The notes below the pieces were generated by a model. The model saw nothing but the letters and a program-made list of their open reading frames with translations, made no database searches and was not told the DNA's origin. From assembly GCF_013344685.1 (NCBI RefSeq), contig NZ_CP050137.1, positions 1,182,001 to 1,246,000 on the forward strand: a stretch of DNA of 64,000 nucleotides, given 5' to 3'. Source of the stretch: Sphingomonas sp. CL5.1. Its GTDB lineage: Bacteria > Pseudomonadota > Alphaproteobacteria > Sphingomonadales > Sphingomonadaceae. The position numbers and the translations under genes are program-made. Within the stretch, counting starts at the first letter, position 1. The number at the start of each line of letters is the position of its first letter. Shown one piece after another: positions 1 through 9,071 of the stretch.

Positions 1-1
1 G

Positions 2-2143
2 AACGCCCTGCGGCAGCACTTCGCCGACATTATCAACGAGAAGCTCGCCGAGCGTAATGTTCGCCGCCGCTACGACCCACGGTCGTATCGGGAGATGCGG
101 ATCGACCAGGTGCCGTCCGAACATCTCGGCGGCGCGGCCGCAGCATTGGTCGCGGCCGGCCGGCCCGTCGAGATCGACCACCGCAACGCGGTGAAGGGTT
201 GGGCCGGCCGACAGCGTCAGGCAGCCGATCAGATCGGCGCCGAGCGGGCGCGACACGCGAGCCTCGTTGCCCGGATCGATGCCACGGATCCTGACAACGA
301 AGACCCCGCTCTGGCCACGCTGAAGGCCCGGTACATCGGACTCGCCGAACGCTTTGTTGCGATGCAGGCGACGCTCTCCACACATGATCTCCATGCGGCC
401 ATGGCGCGGTCCGCCGCCGAGCGACTGGCCGGCAAGTCCGGGGACATGCTGGACGCGATCGAGGCGGGCAGGGCCAGCCCCGACGAAGCGCGCGCGATCG
501 CTGCCTGGCGTGCCCGCAATGAGATCGCGCTAGCGCATCTCGACGCGATCGACGAGGCGCTTGAGCCGCACGCACAATGGGTCGAAGCCGCGCGCGACGA
601 GGTCGCCGATGGGCGCGTGGAATTGCGCGCGATCGAACAACAGATTGGCGCCCGGATCAAGCTTCGGGACCAGGTTGCGTCCGCTGAACGCGACGCTGAA
701 AAATGGGCGGCTGAGACTGTGTTGTCGCCCAAGCGGTATCCTGTTCGACTGGGGCCGCAGGAGCACTACGACGCGCTCCGCAAACAGCTTCTCGACCAGC
801 GGACGCCTGACGCCGACGAGCCTGTAGACCGTTTCATCTACATTGTCCGAAAGGGCGATTGGTTCGAACCCGTCGGCTTGCGCGCGGCCGATCGCGCGAT
901 CGTGGCGCGACAACCATATCGTCGACTTTTCGATGGCGTGCTGAGCAAGGCCGGCGAGATACAGGAGGTCGAGGTCGGTCGCGTGATCGCCTATATCGCC
1001 GCGCACGGCGAGGCGCCGTTGACGTTGAACGAAGCAACCGCCCCACGAACGCCGCGACGACACTATCGGCTGTATCAGCAGCACCCCACTTTCCGGCGCC
1101 TGCTGCCAGAGGCTCGGCGCAAGTTCGAGGCCATGCAGGGGCATGCCGGGGCGCGTGAACGGCCCGTCGCCGCGCTTCCTGTCGGTGCCTCGACCGCGGA
1201 CCTTGCGAGTGCATCTGCCACCACGACGGCGGTCTCGGCGCCCACGAAGAACCCGGGTGCGGCCGCATCGAGGTCGGCGTTCGAAGATACGTCGCCAGAA
1301 GGTGGCGAAGTGAGCCCCGCGCCCGCTGTCAACGAGACGCCGACAACCCGCTCGCCTGACGTCCCAGACGTCGCCTCGCCGGATCCGCGAAGTCGTTCAA
1401 TAGAAATAGGCATTGCCGAGTTCGACAGTGTCGGCGACAGACCCAGCCAGCGGGATGCCGATGCGCCGAAGCCTAATGTCATCGACCCGGTCAGAGCGCC
1501 GGAGCGAGCTCCGGCCGCAGCCGCCCCGCCTCGGTCGCCGCTGCCGGATGCCCCTGCCGAGCCCGAACGAGCGCGCACGACGCGAGCGCCCAAACCCATG
1601 TCGCAGGCGGTAGTCGAGAAGGGCAGCAGGTCATCGATCGAACAACTCCGCGAGGTCGTACGCGAGCGCACTGCCCACCGTCCCGCGCCGCGAGCGAGCA
1701 CCCCGTTGGACGGCGCGGATCAAAGTATACCGCTGCCTCCGGCAGTCGCCCACCCGGCCCCTCGGAGACCCGAGCCGACCCTGCTACAGAGGGTGAGTGG
1801 CCTTGTGAAAGGCTTCCGAGAAGGGTCGCTCTATGCGCGCCTTGCCGACGTAGAGCGGCGAGCGTTCGACGATCGCCTGCAGGAGCCGATGAACGACATC
1901 GTTGCCGGTCGCCTGGCGCTGCGAATCGGCGGCGGCACGCTCCAGGCCGCCACAACATCGGATGACGGGCTCACCGGTGTCCGAGCCCTCGCGAACAGCG
2001 ATGCCGGATACTGGCTCCTTGTCCGTCTCGCCGAAGGATTACCGTCGACCGGGAAGGCTCCTGGCACGTGGCACGCGGTCGAGCAAGGCTGCGATGCAGA
2101 AACGCCGGTACGCGGAAGACCGAGTCCCGGCATCGGCGAATAG
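2..2143 (+). CDS. MobA/MobL-type relaxase, C-terminal part (5' end outside window)
   Basis: The frame is open from the first bases, so the gene starts before the window. Its first visible residues include NEKLAERNVRRRYDPRSY, which resembles the end of the relaxase domain of plasmid MobA/MobL proteins. These proteins nick DNA at oriT for conjugative mobilisation. A long charged helical region follows. A low-complexity Pro/Ala/Arg stretch then runs over roughly residues 370-560 of the visible part, and a short basic globular tail ends the protein. The catalytic Tyr and His residues of the relaxase are not in view. Two co-oriented unknown genes follow after 147 bp. Family assignment rests on the N-terminal visible segment only; the tail has no recognised domain. 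An internal ATG at 95 is not the natural start, because the homologous frame extends upstream of it. Confidence 0.7.
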   Translation, partial: NALRQHFADIINEKLAERNVRRRYDPRSYREMRIDQVPSEHLGGAAAALVAAGRPVEIDHRNAVKGWAGRQRQAADQIGAERARHASLVARIDATDPDNEDPALATLKARYIGLAERFVAMQATLSTHDLHAAMARSAAERLAGKSGDMLDAIEAGRASPDEARAIAAWRARNEIALAHLDAIDEALEPHAQWVEAARDEVADGRVELRAIEQQIGARIKLRDQVASAERDAEKWAAETVLSPKRYPVRLGPQEHYDALRKQLLDQRTPDADEPVDRFIYIVRKGDWFEPVGLRAADRAIVARQPYRRLFDGVLSKAGEIQEVEVGRVIAYIAAHGEAPLTLNEATAPRTPRRHYRLYQQHPTFRRLLPEARRKFEAMQGHAGARERPVAALPVGASTADLASASATTTAVSAPTKNPGAAASRSAFEDTSPEGGEVSPAPAVNETPTTRSPDVPDVASPDPRSRSIEIGIAEFDSVGDRPSQRDADAPKPNVIDPVRAPERAPAAAAPPRSPLPDAPAEPERARTTRAPKPMSQAVVEKGSRSSIEQLREVVRERTAHRPAPRASTPLDGADQSIPLPPAVAHPAPRRPEPTLLQRVSGLVKGFREGSLYARLADVERRAFDDRLQEPMNDIVAGRLALRIGGGTLQAATTSDDGLTGVRALANSDAGYWLLVRLAEGLPSTGKAPGTWHAVEQGCDAETPVRGRPSPGIGE

Positions 2144-2290
2144 CGCGCGTTGCCACCCACCGCCTGACGGCCAAATCGGCTTAGCCGGAATGAGATTGGG
2201 AACACGCCTGCGGCTGTGCCGAAAAGGTGAAAATCCCCGCGCGCCTGACGCCTGCAGCCGGCGGCAGCGCGCTTAAAGAGAAGACCCCAA

Positions 2291-2821
2291 GTGACCAATG
2301 ACAATCACGCGCGCCGCGTCGCGGAAGCGCAGGTAATCGGTGCGAGCCTCGCGCTCATGAAAAAGACAGGCTGGACGATTCACAAGACGGCCACCACTGC
2401 CTTGCCGACCGACTTCTGGAACTACCTCTACGTACCGTGCCCCGAACTGCTGCTCGTGCCGACGATCGAGGATCCGCGACTGCTTCGTTCGACGGTCACC
2501 GAAGCCGTACGGGCGGCGCGCAGTGACGCGCTCGTGGTCTCGCTCGGCAAGACCGCGCGCGACGAGCTGCAGGCATCCGTGCGCATCTGCATGTGGTCGC
2601 GGATCGCCGCGCACTGGTATGGTCCGCACCTTCCCTGGCTGTCGCTGGACGGCCAACTGTGGCTGGTCCCGGATCACCGCGCACCGGTCGATGAGGAGCC
2701 GGCGTTCCGTCTCGGCGATGGCCGGCTGGCGCTGCGGGCTGCGCCGTTTACTTCGATGCTCGATCGCTATCGTGGCCTCGCGGCCGCGCGCGCGCTCGTC
2801 AACGAAGCGCTGCAGGGCTGA
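2291..2821 (+). CDS. hypothetical protein, plasmid-accessory type
   Basis: This 176-residue soluble protein uses a GTG start preceded by AAAGAGAAG. It has no signal peptide or membrane segment. It is rich in Trp and Leu and contains LYVPCPELLLVPTIEDP near residue 50. I do not recognise a family. It is followed after only 4 bp by another unknown gene, so the two are probably co-transcribed and may work together. Their position behind a relaxase suggests a role in plasmid or mobile-element biology, but this is inference from context alone. Confidence 0.6.
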   Translation: MTNDNHARRVAEAQVIGASLALMKKTGWTIHKTATTALPTDFWNYLYVPCPELLLVPTIEDPRLLRSTVTEAVRAARSDALVVSLGKTARDELQASVRICMWSRIAAHWYGPHLPWLSLDGQLWLVPDHRAPVDEEPAFRLGDGRLALRAAPFTSMLDRYRGLAAARALVNEALQG

Positions 2822-2825
2822 GCTG

Positions 2826-3455
2826 ATGAAATGGATCAGCCCCGCGCAAGCCATGGACATGGTCTATGACGATCCGGCGCGAATTGGGCCGGATGACGAA
2901 TTCGGGTTCGCCCTCTTGTGGGCGGGCAACGGCAAGGGAGGCAAACACTGCACCGCCGATCTTGCCCGCGCCAAGTTGCAGCCGCGCAAGCCGACCGCCC
3001 AGGAAATTACCGACGCCGGGCCCAACTGGGCGATCACCGCAGCGGACTATCGGCTTCTGCTTGCCGATGGCGTCGCCGATGTCCGTTCGGCACGCGAGCT
3101 GTTCGAAAGCTACGACGCTCAGGTCATGTCCGGCCAGAACCTGCTCGCCATCGTCCAGACCCTGCGGTTCTCGCCATCGATGCCCCGCCACGGCATGATG
3201 CATGCGGCCTATATGTATACTGCCCTGTGTCTCCAGCCGAAGAAGCTCAGCAGCCTGATCGTCCAGCATATGCCTTCGGATAGTCGGTCCGACCTGGCAC
3301 CGCATCTGCATATCGTCACGCCTGTCCTGACTCATCACCTGTCGGGGTACGCGGCTGTTCACCCAATATTCGAGGAGTCGCCTGCCGACATGCATCGAGC
3401 GTTCCAGGCTGACTGGCTACGTGTTCGGGAGGCGCTCGTAAAACTCGCTGCGTAA
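2826..3455 (+). CDS. hypothetical protein, partner of the preceding gene
   Basis: This 209-residue protein starts at an ATG 4 bp after the stop of the previous gene. A longer open frame reaches back to 2523, but that part lies wholly inside the upstream gene and is Arg/Ser-rich shadow sequence, so the ATG at 2826 is preferred. The product is predicted cytosolic, with no transmembrane segment. It begins MKWISPAQAMDMVYDDP and contains a His-rich stretch (PHLHIVTPVLTHH) near residues 158-170. No family is recognised. Tight spacing indicates an operon with the 2291 gene. Confidence 0.6.
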   Translation: MKWISPAQAMDMVYDDPARIGPDDEFGFALLWAGNGKGGKHCTADLARAKLQPRKPTAQEITDAGPNWAITAADYRLLLADGVADVRSARELFESYDAQVMSGQNLLAIVQTLRFSPSMPRHGMMHAAYMYTALCLQPKKLSSLIVQHMPSDSRSDLAPHLHIVTPVLTHHLSGYAAVHPIFEESPADMHRAFQADWLRVREALVKLAA

Positions 3456-3577
3456 CTCGTCCGCAGCGGACGTTGGAAATATCGATGGGTCGTGGGAATG
3501 TTTTTCCTCGCCTGTGGCAAGCCTAATTTACTCTCCCCCTTAGTCCATACCAAAATACTGGGATTAAGGGAGGCGAT

Positions 3578-3808
3578 ATGTTCAAAGTGAATTTAGGCGC
3601 GCTGATTGCGGGCGTTAGCCTGATGGGTGGTTTGACGCTTCAGCCCGCATATGCGGAGGAGGCCAAGGCGTCGGACTCCAAGGCTGGATCGGACGCCAAA
3701 CCCGTCGACGACCAATCGACCGACGCAAGCGGCGCCGAGATTATCGTAACGGCACGCCGGCGCAACGGGCGACAGGGTGAATATCGCTTGCCGGAATCAT
3801 CAGCGTAG
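3578..3808 (+). pseudogene. TonB-dependent receptor N-terminal remnant
   Basis: A good ribosome site (AAGGGAGG) precedes an ATG encoding 76 residues: a clear signal peptide with cleavage near LQPAYAEEA, an acidic linker, and then EIIVTARRRNG. That last motif is the conserved start of the mature plug region in sphingomonad TonB-dependent receptors. The frame ends about ten residues later, while intact receptors run to 700-900 residues, and no plug or barrel sequence follows before the next gene. I read it as the surviving 5' end of a deleted receptor gene. It could still be translated into a short periplasmic peptide. The 260 bp after it (3809-4068) hold no gene. Confidence 0.65.
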
Positions 3809-3981
3809 GATTTCGCCCCCTCCCGCAAACGACCCCAGAATGAATGCTTCTACCGCTGTCGCTCGAGCCTCGTCCCGAGGATCATCCGTCCCTCAGCGAT
3901 ATTTTCGCTCTAAGGCTCCATGACCTCGATTCTGTCATTCTGTCTTGGGACTCGCAGAGAGTGCGCCAGGAACATTATTAT

Positions 3982-4006
3982 TCAAAAGGAAACTATTGCT
4001 TTTTGA
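3982..4006. promoter_or_regulatory. Imperfect inverted repeat upstream of the MarR-FUSC operon
   Basis: The arms TCAAAAG (3982-3988) and CTTTTTGA (3999-4006) face each other across about 10 bp of AT-rich sequence. The site lies 63 bp before the marR start, in a region otherwise high in GC. MarR-family repressors commonly autoregulate through such AT-rich dyads that overlap the promoter. Binding is inferred, not shown. Confidence 0.35.
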
Positions 4007-4068
4007 TCTAGCCTGGTGCAGGTGGAGCTGCGCGAGCAGCCGGTCATTCGCGACGTAAGGAAAATCTC

Positions 4069-4527
4069 GTGCGCTCCGATGCATCGCTCTATGCCTTCAC
4101 CAACTCGCTTCAGCCGGTGCGGCGGGCGTGGACCCAGGCGGCGGGACGCGTGCTCGCGGGCATGGGGCTGTCGACATCGCTGGCGACGGTCGTGCTGCTC
4201 GCCTCGCGCCTCGGGCCGCACGTGCAACAGAAGATCCTGGCGCTGGAGCTCGGCATCAACCCGGCCGCGCTGGTGCGACTGCTCGATCAGGGCGAGGCGG
4301 CGGGGGTGCTGGTGCGCAACGACGTGGAAGGTGACCGGCGTAGCAAGGCCATCGAGCTGCTGCCGGAGGGCCGCCGCCTCGCGGAGCGGATGGAGCGCAC
4401 GCTGGCGGAGCTTCGGCGGCAGCTTCTGGGCGACGTCCCACGCGCGGAGATCGATGCCGCGACCCGGATGCTGCGATTGCTAGAAGAGCGGGCCGCTCGC
4501 TGGCTGCGAGACGACCGGGTCCGCTGA
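4069..4527 (+). CDS. MarR-family transcriptional regulator
   Basis: This 152-residue protein has the MarR winged-helix layout: an N-terminal dimerisation helix, a helix-turn-helix around residues 55-90 (QQKILALELGINPAALVRLLDQGEAAG), a wing with the usual D-x-E-G-D-R-R-S pattern (NDVEGDRRSKAIEL), and a C-terminal helix. The GTG start follows TAAGGA at good spacing. Its stop overlaps the ATG of the FUSC gene by one base (TGATG), so it heads the efflux operon. Such regulators typically repress their operon until a phenolic or aromatic acid ligand binds. Confidence 0.85.
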   Translation: MRSDASLYAFTNSLQPVRRAWTQAAGRVLAGMGLSTSLATVVLLASRLGPHVQQKILALELGINPAALVRLLDQGEAAGVLVRNDVEGDRRSKAIELLPEGRRLAERMERTLAELRRQLLGDVPRAEIDAATRMLRLLEERAARWLRDDRVR

Positions 4528-6497
4528 TGTTCGAGGCGGGGCGATGGCTGTTCGCGCTCAAGCTGTTCATGTCGGCGATGATCGCGTTCGCGATTTCGGT
4601 GCGGATCGGCCTGCCACAGAACTACTGGCCGGTCGTTACTTGCTGCGTGCTTGCCAATCCGCTCACCGCCGGCATCCGGTCGAAAGTGGTTTATCGCTTC
4701 ATGGGCACGCTGTGCGCCGGCGTCGTGTCGCTGATGCTCGCGGGGCTGTTTGGCAGCGCGCCGGTGCTTATGGTGATCGGGGCCGGGCTGGTCGGCACGA
4801 TCGCGTTCACCTTCGCGTATCTAGACCGCACGCCGCGCGCTTACGGCTTCCAGCTCTTTGGATTGACGCTGATGATCGTGCTGGTCGCCGGCATCGATCA
4901 CCCGGAAAAGATGTTCGACACCGCGCTCGCGCGCCTTTGCGAGATCAGCCTCGGCATCGTCTGCGCAACGACGATCGACACGATCGTCCTGCCACGTTCG
5001 CTGGGGCCGATCTTGCGGGGACGGCTGCGCACGTGGTTGCCCGACATGGAACGGTGGATGGATGATGCTCTTGCTGGCCGCGCCGATGGCGCGATCGGTG
5101 CCCACGACCGGCTCAAGGTGATCGCCGACATGATGAGCCTGTCGACGCTCGCAGGGCAGCTGCGTTACGACCCGATGGTCAGCCCGCGCCATCGGCAGAT
5201 CGTGTTCGCGATCCAGCGGCGGATGCTGCGGCTGGTGCCGCTCATCTCCGCCATCGGCGCGCGGCTCGCCGGCGTCGATGAGGCCAAGCGGCGCGAGCAT
5301 CTCCGGCAACTCGTCGGGGCGTGGGAGCGCGTCCGGACAGGCGGTACGGCGGAGGACGCGGGCGCGGAGCCGGCGACCGCTCTCCCCGATCCCGACCCCG
5401 CCACGCCGTGGCGACGGCTGGTGCGACAGAACGGCGCCGAGTTGGCGGCGGAGGCGCTCCGTCTGTGGGGCGAGCTTCGCCAGCTTGATGCCGCGCTGGA
5501 GAGCGGCGCGTCGCTCGGGGCCGAGCTCGAGCGGAGCATCGGCCAGGACGCGCCGTTCCCGCTACGGCCAGACTATCACATCGCGCTGCGCGTCAGCGCC
5601 GGCGTCCTGCTCACCTATACGGCGTTGTGCGGGCTCTGGCTGCTGACCGGCTGGACGCAAAGCCCAGGCGCGGTGCTAATCGGCACGGTGGCGCTCGCCT
5701 TTTTCGGGGGGGCCGACCAGGCCGACCGCGCAATCGCCCAATTTGCGAAGTTTTCCACGATCGCGATCCTGCTGGGCATAGTCCTGAGCTACTGGATGCT
5801 GCCGCTGGCGCACGACTTCCCGAGCTTCGTATTGGTGATGGGGCTGTTCATGCTTCCGCTCGCCGCCTGGGCCGCGACCAATCCGTTGGCACTTCTTTTG
5901 CTCGCCATGACGCTCAGCACGATCAACCTGCAAAGCAACTATAGTCCGCCCGGTTTTGCGGCCTATCTGGACGCTAACGTCGCCAGTCTGGTCGGCATCT
6001 TCATCGCCTTCGCCAGCCTTGTGCTGGTGCGGCAGATGGGCAGTTCGCACGCGCTCGCCCGCTTCGCCGCCGATGAGCGCGAAGATATGGTCGAGCTTAC
6101 CCTCCATGCGAGCCGCCGCGACCGCGACGCCTTTCTCGACCGAGCGCTCGACCGCATCGGACAGATGACCGCCCGCTTGGCCGCAGCGGGGGAGACAGAC
6201 CAGAGCGGCCGGCTGCTCACCCGGCTGCGTGCGGGTGCCAACATCGCCGATCTGCGCCGGGCGAGGTCCGCGATGCAGGGAGAACTGCGCGACTCGGCCG
6301 AGCGGCTGCTCGCCTCAGTGCGCGAGGAGATCGGCAAGGAGGAGCCCGCGCCGCGGCTCCTCGACGACATCGACGAGACGCTGACGACCGCCTGGCGCGA
6401 AGGCGGGGATCAGGCGCAACGCGGACTCATGAACAGTCTGGTCGGTCTGCGTCTGGCGTTGTTCGAACGGGCGCCCGCGTGGGAGCCGGCGGCATGA
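4527..6497 (+). CDS. FUSC-family inner-membrane efflux protein (AaeB-like), first copy
   Basis: This 656-residue protein has the FUSC (fusaric acid resistance / AaeB) architecture. An N-terminal block of about six hydrophobic segments starts with FALKLFMSAMIAFAISVRIG, a soluble region spans roughly residues 175-345, and a second hydrophobic block around residues 350-500 is followed by a cytosolic tail. The family exports aromatic carboxylic acids with a HlyD-type adaptor. The gene is translationally coupled at both ends: TGATG with marR and ATGA with the DUF1656 gene. The motif DRTPRAYGFQLFGLTLMIVL is typical of the family. Confidence 0.85.
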   Translation: MFEAGRWLFALKLFMSAMIAFAISVRIGLPQNYWPVVTCCVLANPLTAGIRSKVVYRFMGTLCAGVVSLMLAGLFGSAPVLMVIGAGLVGTIAFTFAYLDRTPRAYGFQLFGLTLMIVLVAGIDHPEKMFDTALARLCEISLGIVCATTIDTIVLPRSLGPILRGRLRTWLPDMERWMDDALAGRADGAIGAHDRLKVIADMMSLSTLAGQLRYDPMVSPRHRQIVFAIQRRMLRLVPLISAIGARLAGVDEAKRREHLRQLVGAWERVRTGGTAEDAGAEPATALPDPDPATPWRRLVRQNGAELAAEALRLWGELRQLDAALESGASLGAELERSIGQDAPFPLRPDYHIALRVSAGVLLTYTALCGLWLLTGWTQSPGAVLIGTVALAFFGGADQADRAIAQFAKFSTIAILLGIVLSYWMLPLAHDFPSFVLVMGLFMLPLAAWAATNPLALLLLAMTLSTINLQSNYSPPGFAAYLDANVASLVGIFIAFASLVLVRQMGSSHALARFAADEREDMVELTLHASRRDRDAFLDRALDRIGQMTARLAAAGETDQSGRLLTRLRAGANIADLRRARSAMQGELRDSAERLLASVREEIGKEEPAPRLLDDIDETLTTAWREGGDQAQRGLMNSLVGLRLALFERAPAWEPAA

Positions 6498-6706
6498 TCG
6501 GCGAGTTCGACGTTGCCGGCATCTTCATGTCGCCGCTGCTCCTGTGTCTGGTAGTGGCCTTTTTCGCCCGGCCGCTACTTTCGCAGGCGCTCCTGCGTGT
6601 AGGTTTCTATCGTATGGTGTGGAACCGGCCGTTGTTTGATCTTTCCTTGTTCCTGATCCTGCTGGGATTGTCCTTCGGGCTTCTCGAACTGCTAACCGCA
6701 AGTTGA
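6494..6706 (+). CDS. DUF1656 small membrane protein (AaeX-like)
   Basis: This is a 70-residue protein with two transmembrane segments (about residues 9-25 and 45-65) and the DUF1656 signature: an acidic N-terminus, F-x-S-P-L-L, then F-Y-R-x-V-W-x-R-P-L-F-D. Homologues such as AaeX sit between the FUSC pump and its adaptor gene. The ATG at 6494 overlaps the FUSC stop by 4 bp and fits the family start. An upstream start at 6479 would add five residues and is less likely. The biochemical role is unknown in the family. Confidence 0.85.
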   Translation: MIGEFDVAGIFMSPLLLCLVVAFFARPLLSQALLRVGFYRMVWNRPLFDLSLFLILLGLSFGLLELLTAS

Positions 6707-6713
6707 AATTGCC

Positions 6714-7622
6714 ATGCACCTGACTCGACAACGCATATTACAGGCACTGAAGGTTCTGCTGACGGTCGCGGTCGCCTGCCTTGGCGTCCTTGTCCTGTGG
6801 CACCTCTACAATTACTACACCTATGCGCCGCAGACGCGTGACGGCAAGATCCGCGCCGACGTGGTGCCGCTGGCGGCCGATGTCTCGGGCCGGGTGACCG
6901 CGATCTTCGTGCACGACAACGAGGTGGTACGCAAAGATCAAGTACTGTTCCAGGTGGATCGCGAACGGCTGGCGAACGCATTGGCGCGGGCGGATGCGGC
7001 GGTGGGCACGGCGAAGGCGAACATGACCGCCGCAGAGCGTGAGGATCGGCGCTATCGCAGCCTTGCCGGCGTGGTGTCGGGGCAGGATATCGATATACGC
7101 CGTTCCGCAGCGGAAGAAGCGAAGGCCGCTTATGCCCAGGCACTCGCCGACCGCGATCTCGCGCGCATTAATCTCGAACGCGCCGACGTGAAGGCGCCGG
7201 TCAACGGCACGATCACCAACTTTTCGCTGCGCCCCGGCGTCTACGCCACCGCTAGCCAGCCCGTCATGGCCATCGTCGATTCGGACAGCTATTACATCGC
7301 TGGCTATTTCGAGGAGACCAAGCTGTCGCACATCCGCGACGGATCGCGCGTGACGGTCTGGGTGATGGGGGAGGAGCGGCCGCTCAAGGGTCATGTCCAG
7401 GGGCTGGCCGCCGGGATCGACGATCGTGAGCGCACGACCGCTTCCGGTACGTTGCTCGCCAACGTCAACCCGACCTTTAGCTGGGTCCGCCTCGCCCAGC
7501 GCATCCCCGTCCGTATCGCAATCGACAGCGTTCCGGCAGGCCTGACACTGATTTCCGGACGGACCGTCACCGTTACGCTGGATGGCGCCGACAAGGCGCT
7601 CGATCCGAGGCGCAAGCCATGA
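6714..7622 (+). CDS. HlyD/EmrA-family periplasmic adaptor (AaeA-like)
   Basis: This 302-residue membrane-fusion protein has one N-terminal transmembrane helix (about residues 13-32). It is followed by the split lipoyl domain (VVPLAADVSGRVTAIFVHDN and later APVNGTITNFSLRPGVY), a short alpha-hairpin and a beta-barrel domain with IAGYFEETKLSHIRDG. It links the inner-membrane FUSC pump to the outer-membrane factor. The gene lies 7 bp after the DUF1656 gene and overlaps the following outer-membrane factor by 4 bp. Length and layout match AaeA. Confidence 0.88.
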   Translation: MHLTRQRILQALKVLLTVAVACLGVLVLWHLYNYYTYAPQTRDGKIRADVVPLAADVSGRVTAIFVHDNEVVRKDQVLFQVDRERLANALARADAAVGTAKANMTAAEREDRRYRSLAGVVSGQDIDIRRSAAEEAKAAYAQALADRDLARINLERADVKAPVNGTITNFSLRPGVYATASQPVMAIVDSDSYYIAGYFEETKLSHIRDGSRVTVWVMGEERPLKGHVQGLAAGIDDRERTTASGTLLANVNPTFSWVRLAQRIPVRIAIDSVPAGLTLISGRTVTVTLDGADKALDPRRKP

Positions 7623-9058
7623 TCCGCCGGGTTCCCCGGCGCGGCTGTTTCACCGTCGCCCTCGCAGCGATCCTCGCGGGCTGCACGATCGCGGGCCCCA
7701 CCTATGTCCCGCCCGAGCCGCTGGCGGGGATCGCCGACCGGCCGAACAGCGCGTTCGAGGCTTCGTCATCCCCGGCATTGGCGGATGTCCCGATGCCGTC
7801 GCACTGGTGGCGGCTCTATAACGATCCGAGGCTCGATGCGCTCGTCGAACAGGCGCTGGCGGCCAACACCGATTTGCGCGCGGCCGCCGCCAATCTGGAA
7901 CGCGCCCACGCGGTGGTGCGCGAGGTCCGTGCCGCGGCGGGCGCTCAGGCTACGGTCGAGGGCGGCCCCAGCGTCGGCCAGACCACGTCATTGGGCGTCG
8001 CTCCTTCCGCTGGCATCCATGCCCAGATCGACGCGGGGGTCGGCATCTCCTACCAGGTCGATGTGGTGGGGCGCATCCGCCGTGCGATCGAAGCCGCGAA
8101 CGCCGGCGCCGAGGCGCAGGCCGCCGCGCTCGATCTCGCCCGCACCACCGTCGCCGCGGGCGTCGTAGGTGCCTATACCAATGCCTGTGCGGCGGGCGCT
8201 CAGATCGACGTGGCACAGCAATCGCTGAACCTGCAAAGACGCAGCCTCGCCCTTACCGAGCGCGGCGTGCGCGGCGGGGTGTTCGCGCCACTCGACGCGG
8301 TACGGTCGCGTACGCTGGCCGCGCAGCTAGCGGCGACGCTGCCTCCCCTTGAGGCCAACCGCCGTGTCGCGCTCTATCAGCTCGCGGTGCTCACCGGAAA
8401 GGCGCCGACCGACTATCCGGCCGAACTGGCAACCTGCACGGCGATGCCGCACATCGACCGGCCGTTGCCGATCGGCGACGGTGCCGCGCTGATCCGGCGG
8501 CGGCCCGACATCCGGCAGGCGGAACGCCAGCTTGCTGCGGCCACTGCGACGATCGGGGTCGAAACGGCCGATCTCTACCCTAGCATCTCGATCGGGGCAT
8601 CGGCGGGAACGACCTCACGGCGCGTCAGCGGGCTGCTCAGCAGTTCGGCGCTGCGCTTCAACGTCGGTCCGCTGATCAGTTGGACCTTTCCCAATCGCGG
8701 CGTTGCCCGCGCCCGCATCGCGCAGGCCAACGCGGAGGCCAAGGCGGCGCTGGCCGGGTTCGACGGCACCGTGCTGACCGCGCTGCGTGAGGCGGAGAGC
8801 GCGCTCACGGTGTATGTGCGCGACCTCGAGGAAAATGCGCAACTGCGCGTGGCGCGTGACCAGAGCCGGAAGGCGGCGGGCATCCAGCGCCGTCTTTCGC
8901 GCGGCGGCACGGTCTCTGGGCTGGAGGCGCTCGACGTCGAACGGACGCTGGCCACGGCCGAAAGTGCGTTGGCGGCGTCCGACGCGAAACTGGCATCGGA
9001 TCGTGTCGCCATATTCCTCGCGCTGGGTGGTGGCTGGGAGCCGGATTCCCAGCCATGA
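7619..9058 (+). CDS. NodT/TolC-type outer-membrane efflux lipoprotein
   Basis: This 479-residue protein opens with a lipoprotein signal (AAILAGCTIAGPTY, lipobox LAGC). The two OEP repeats of the NodT family follow, including WWRLYNDPRLDALVEQAL and the conserved IRRRPDIRQAERQLAAATA. It should form the trimeric outer-membrane exit duct for the FUSC/HlyD pump. Its start overlaps the adaptor gene by 4 bp, and the second FUSC gene begins 13 bp after its stop. All parts of a tripartite pump are thus present in one operon. Confidence 0.9.
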   Translation: MIRRVPRRGCFTVALAAILAGCTIAGPTYVPPEPLAGIADRPNSAFEASSSPALADVPMPSHWWRLYNDPRLDALVEQALAANTDLRAAAANLERAHAVVREVRAAAGAQATVEGGPSVGQTTSLGVAPSAGIHAQIDAGVGISYQVDVVGRIRRAIEAANAGAEAQAAALDLARTTVAAGVVGAYTNACAAGAQIDVAQQSLNLQRRSLALTERGVRGGVFAPLDAVRSRTLAAQLAATLPPLEANRRVALYQLAVLTGKAPTDYPAELATCTAMPHIDRPLPIGDGAALIRRRPDIRQAERQLAAATATIGVETADLYPSISIGASAGTTSRRVSGLLSSSALRFNVGPLISWTFPNRGVARARIAQANAEAKAALAGFDGTVLTALREAESALTVYVRDLEENAQLRVARDQSRKAAGIQRRLSRGGTVSGLEALDVERTLATAESALAASDAKLASDRVAIFLALGGGWEPDSQP

Positions 9059-9071
9059 CGGCGCGGCTCGC

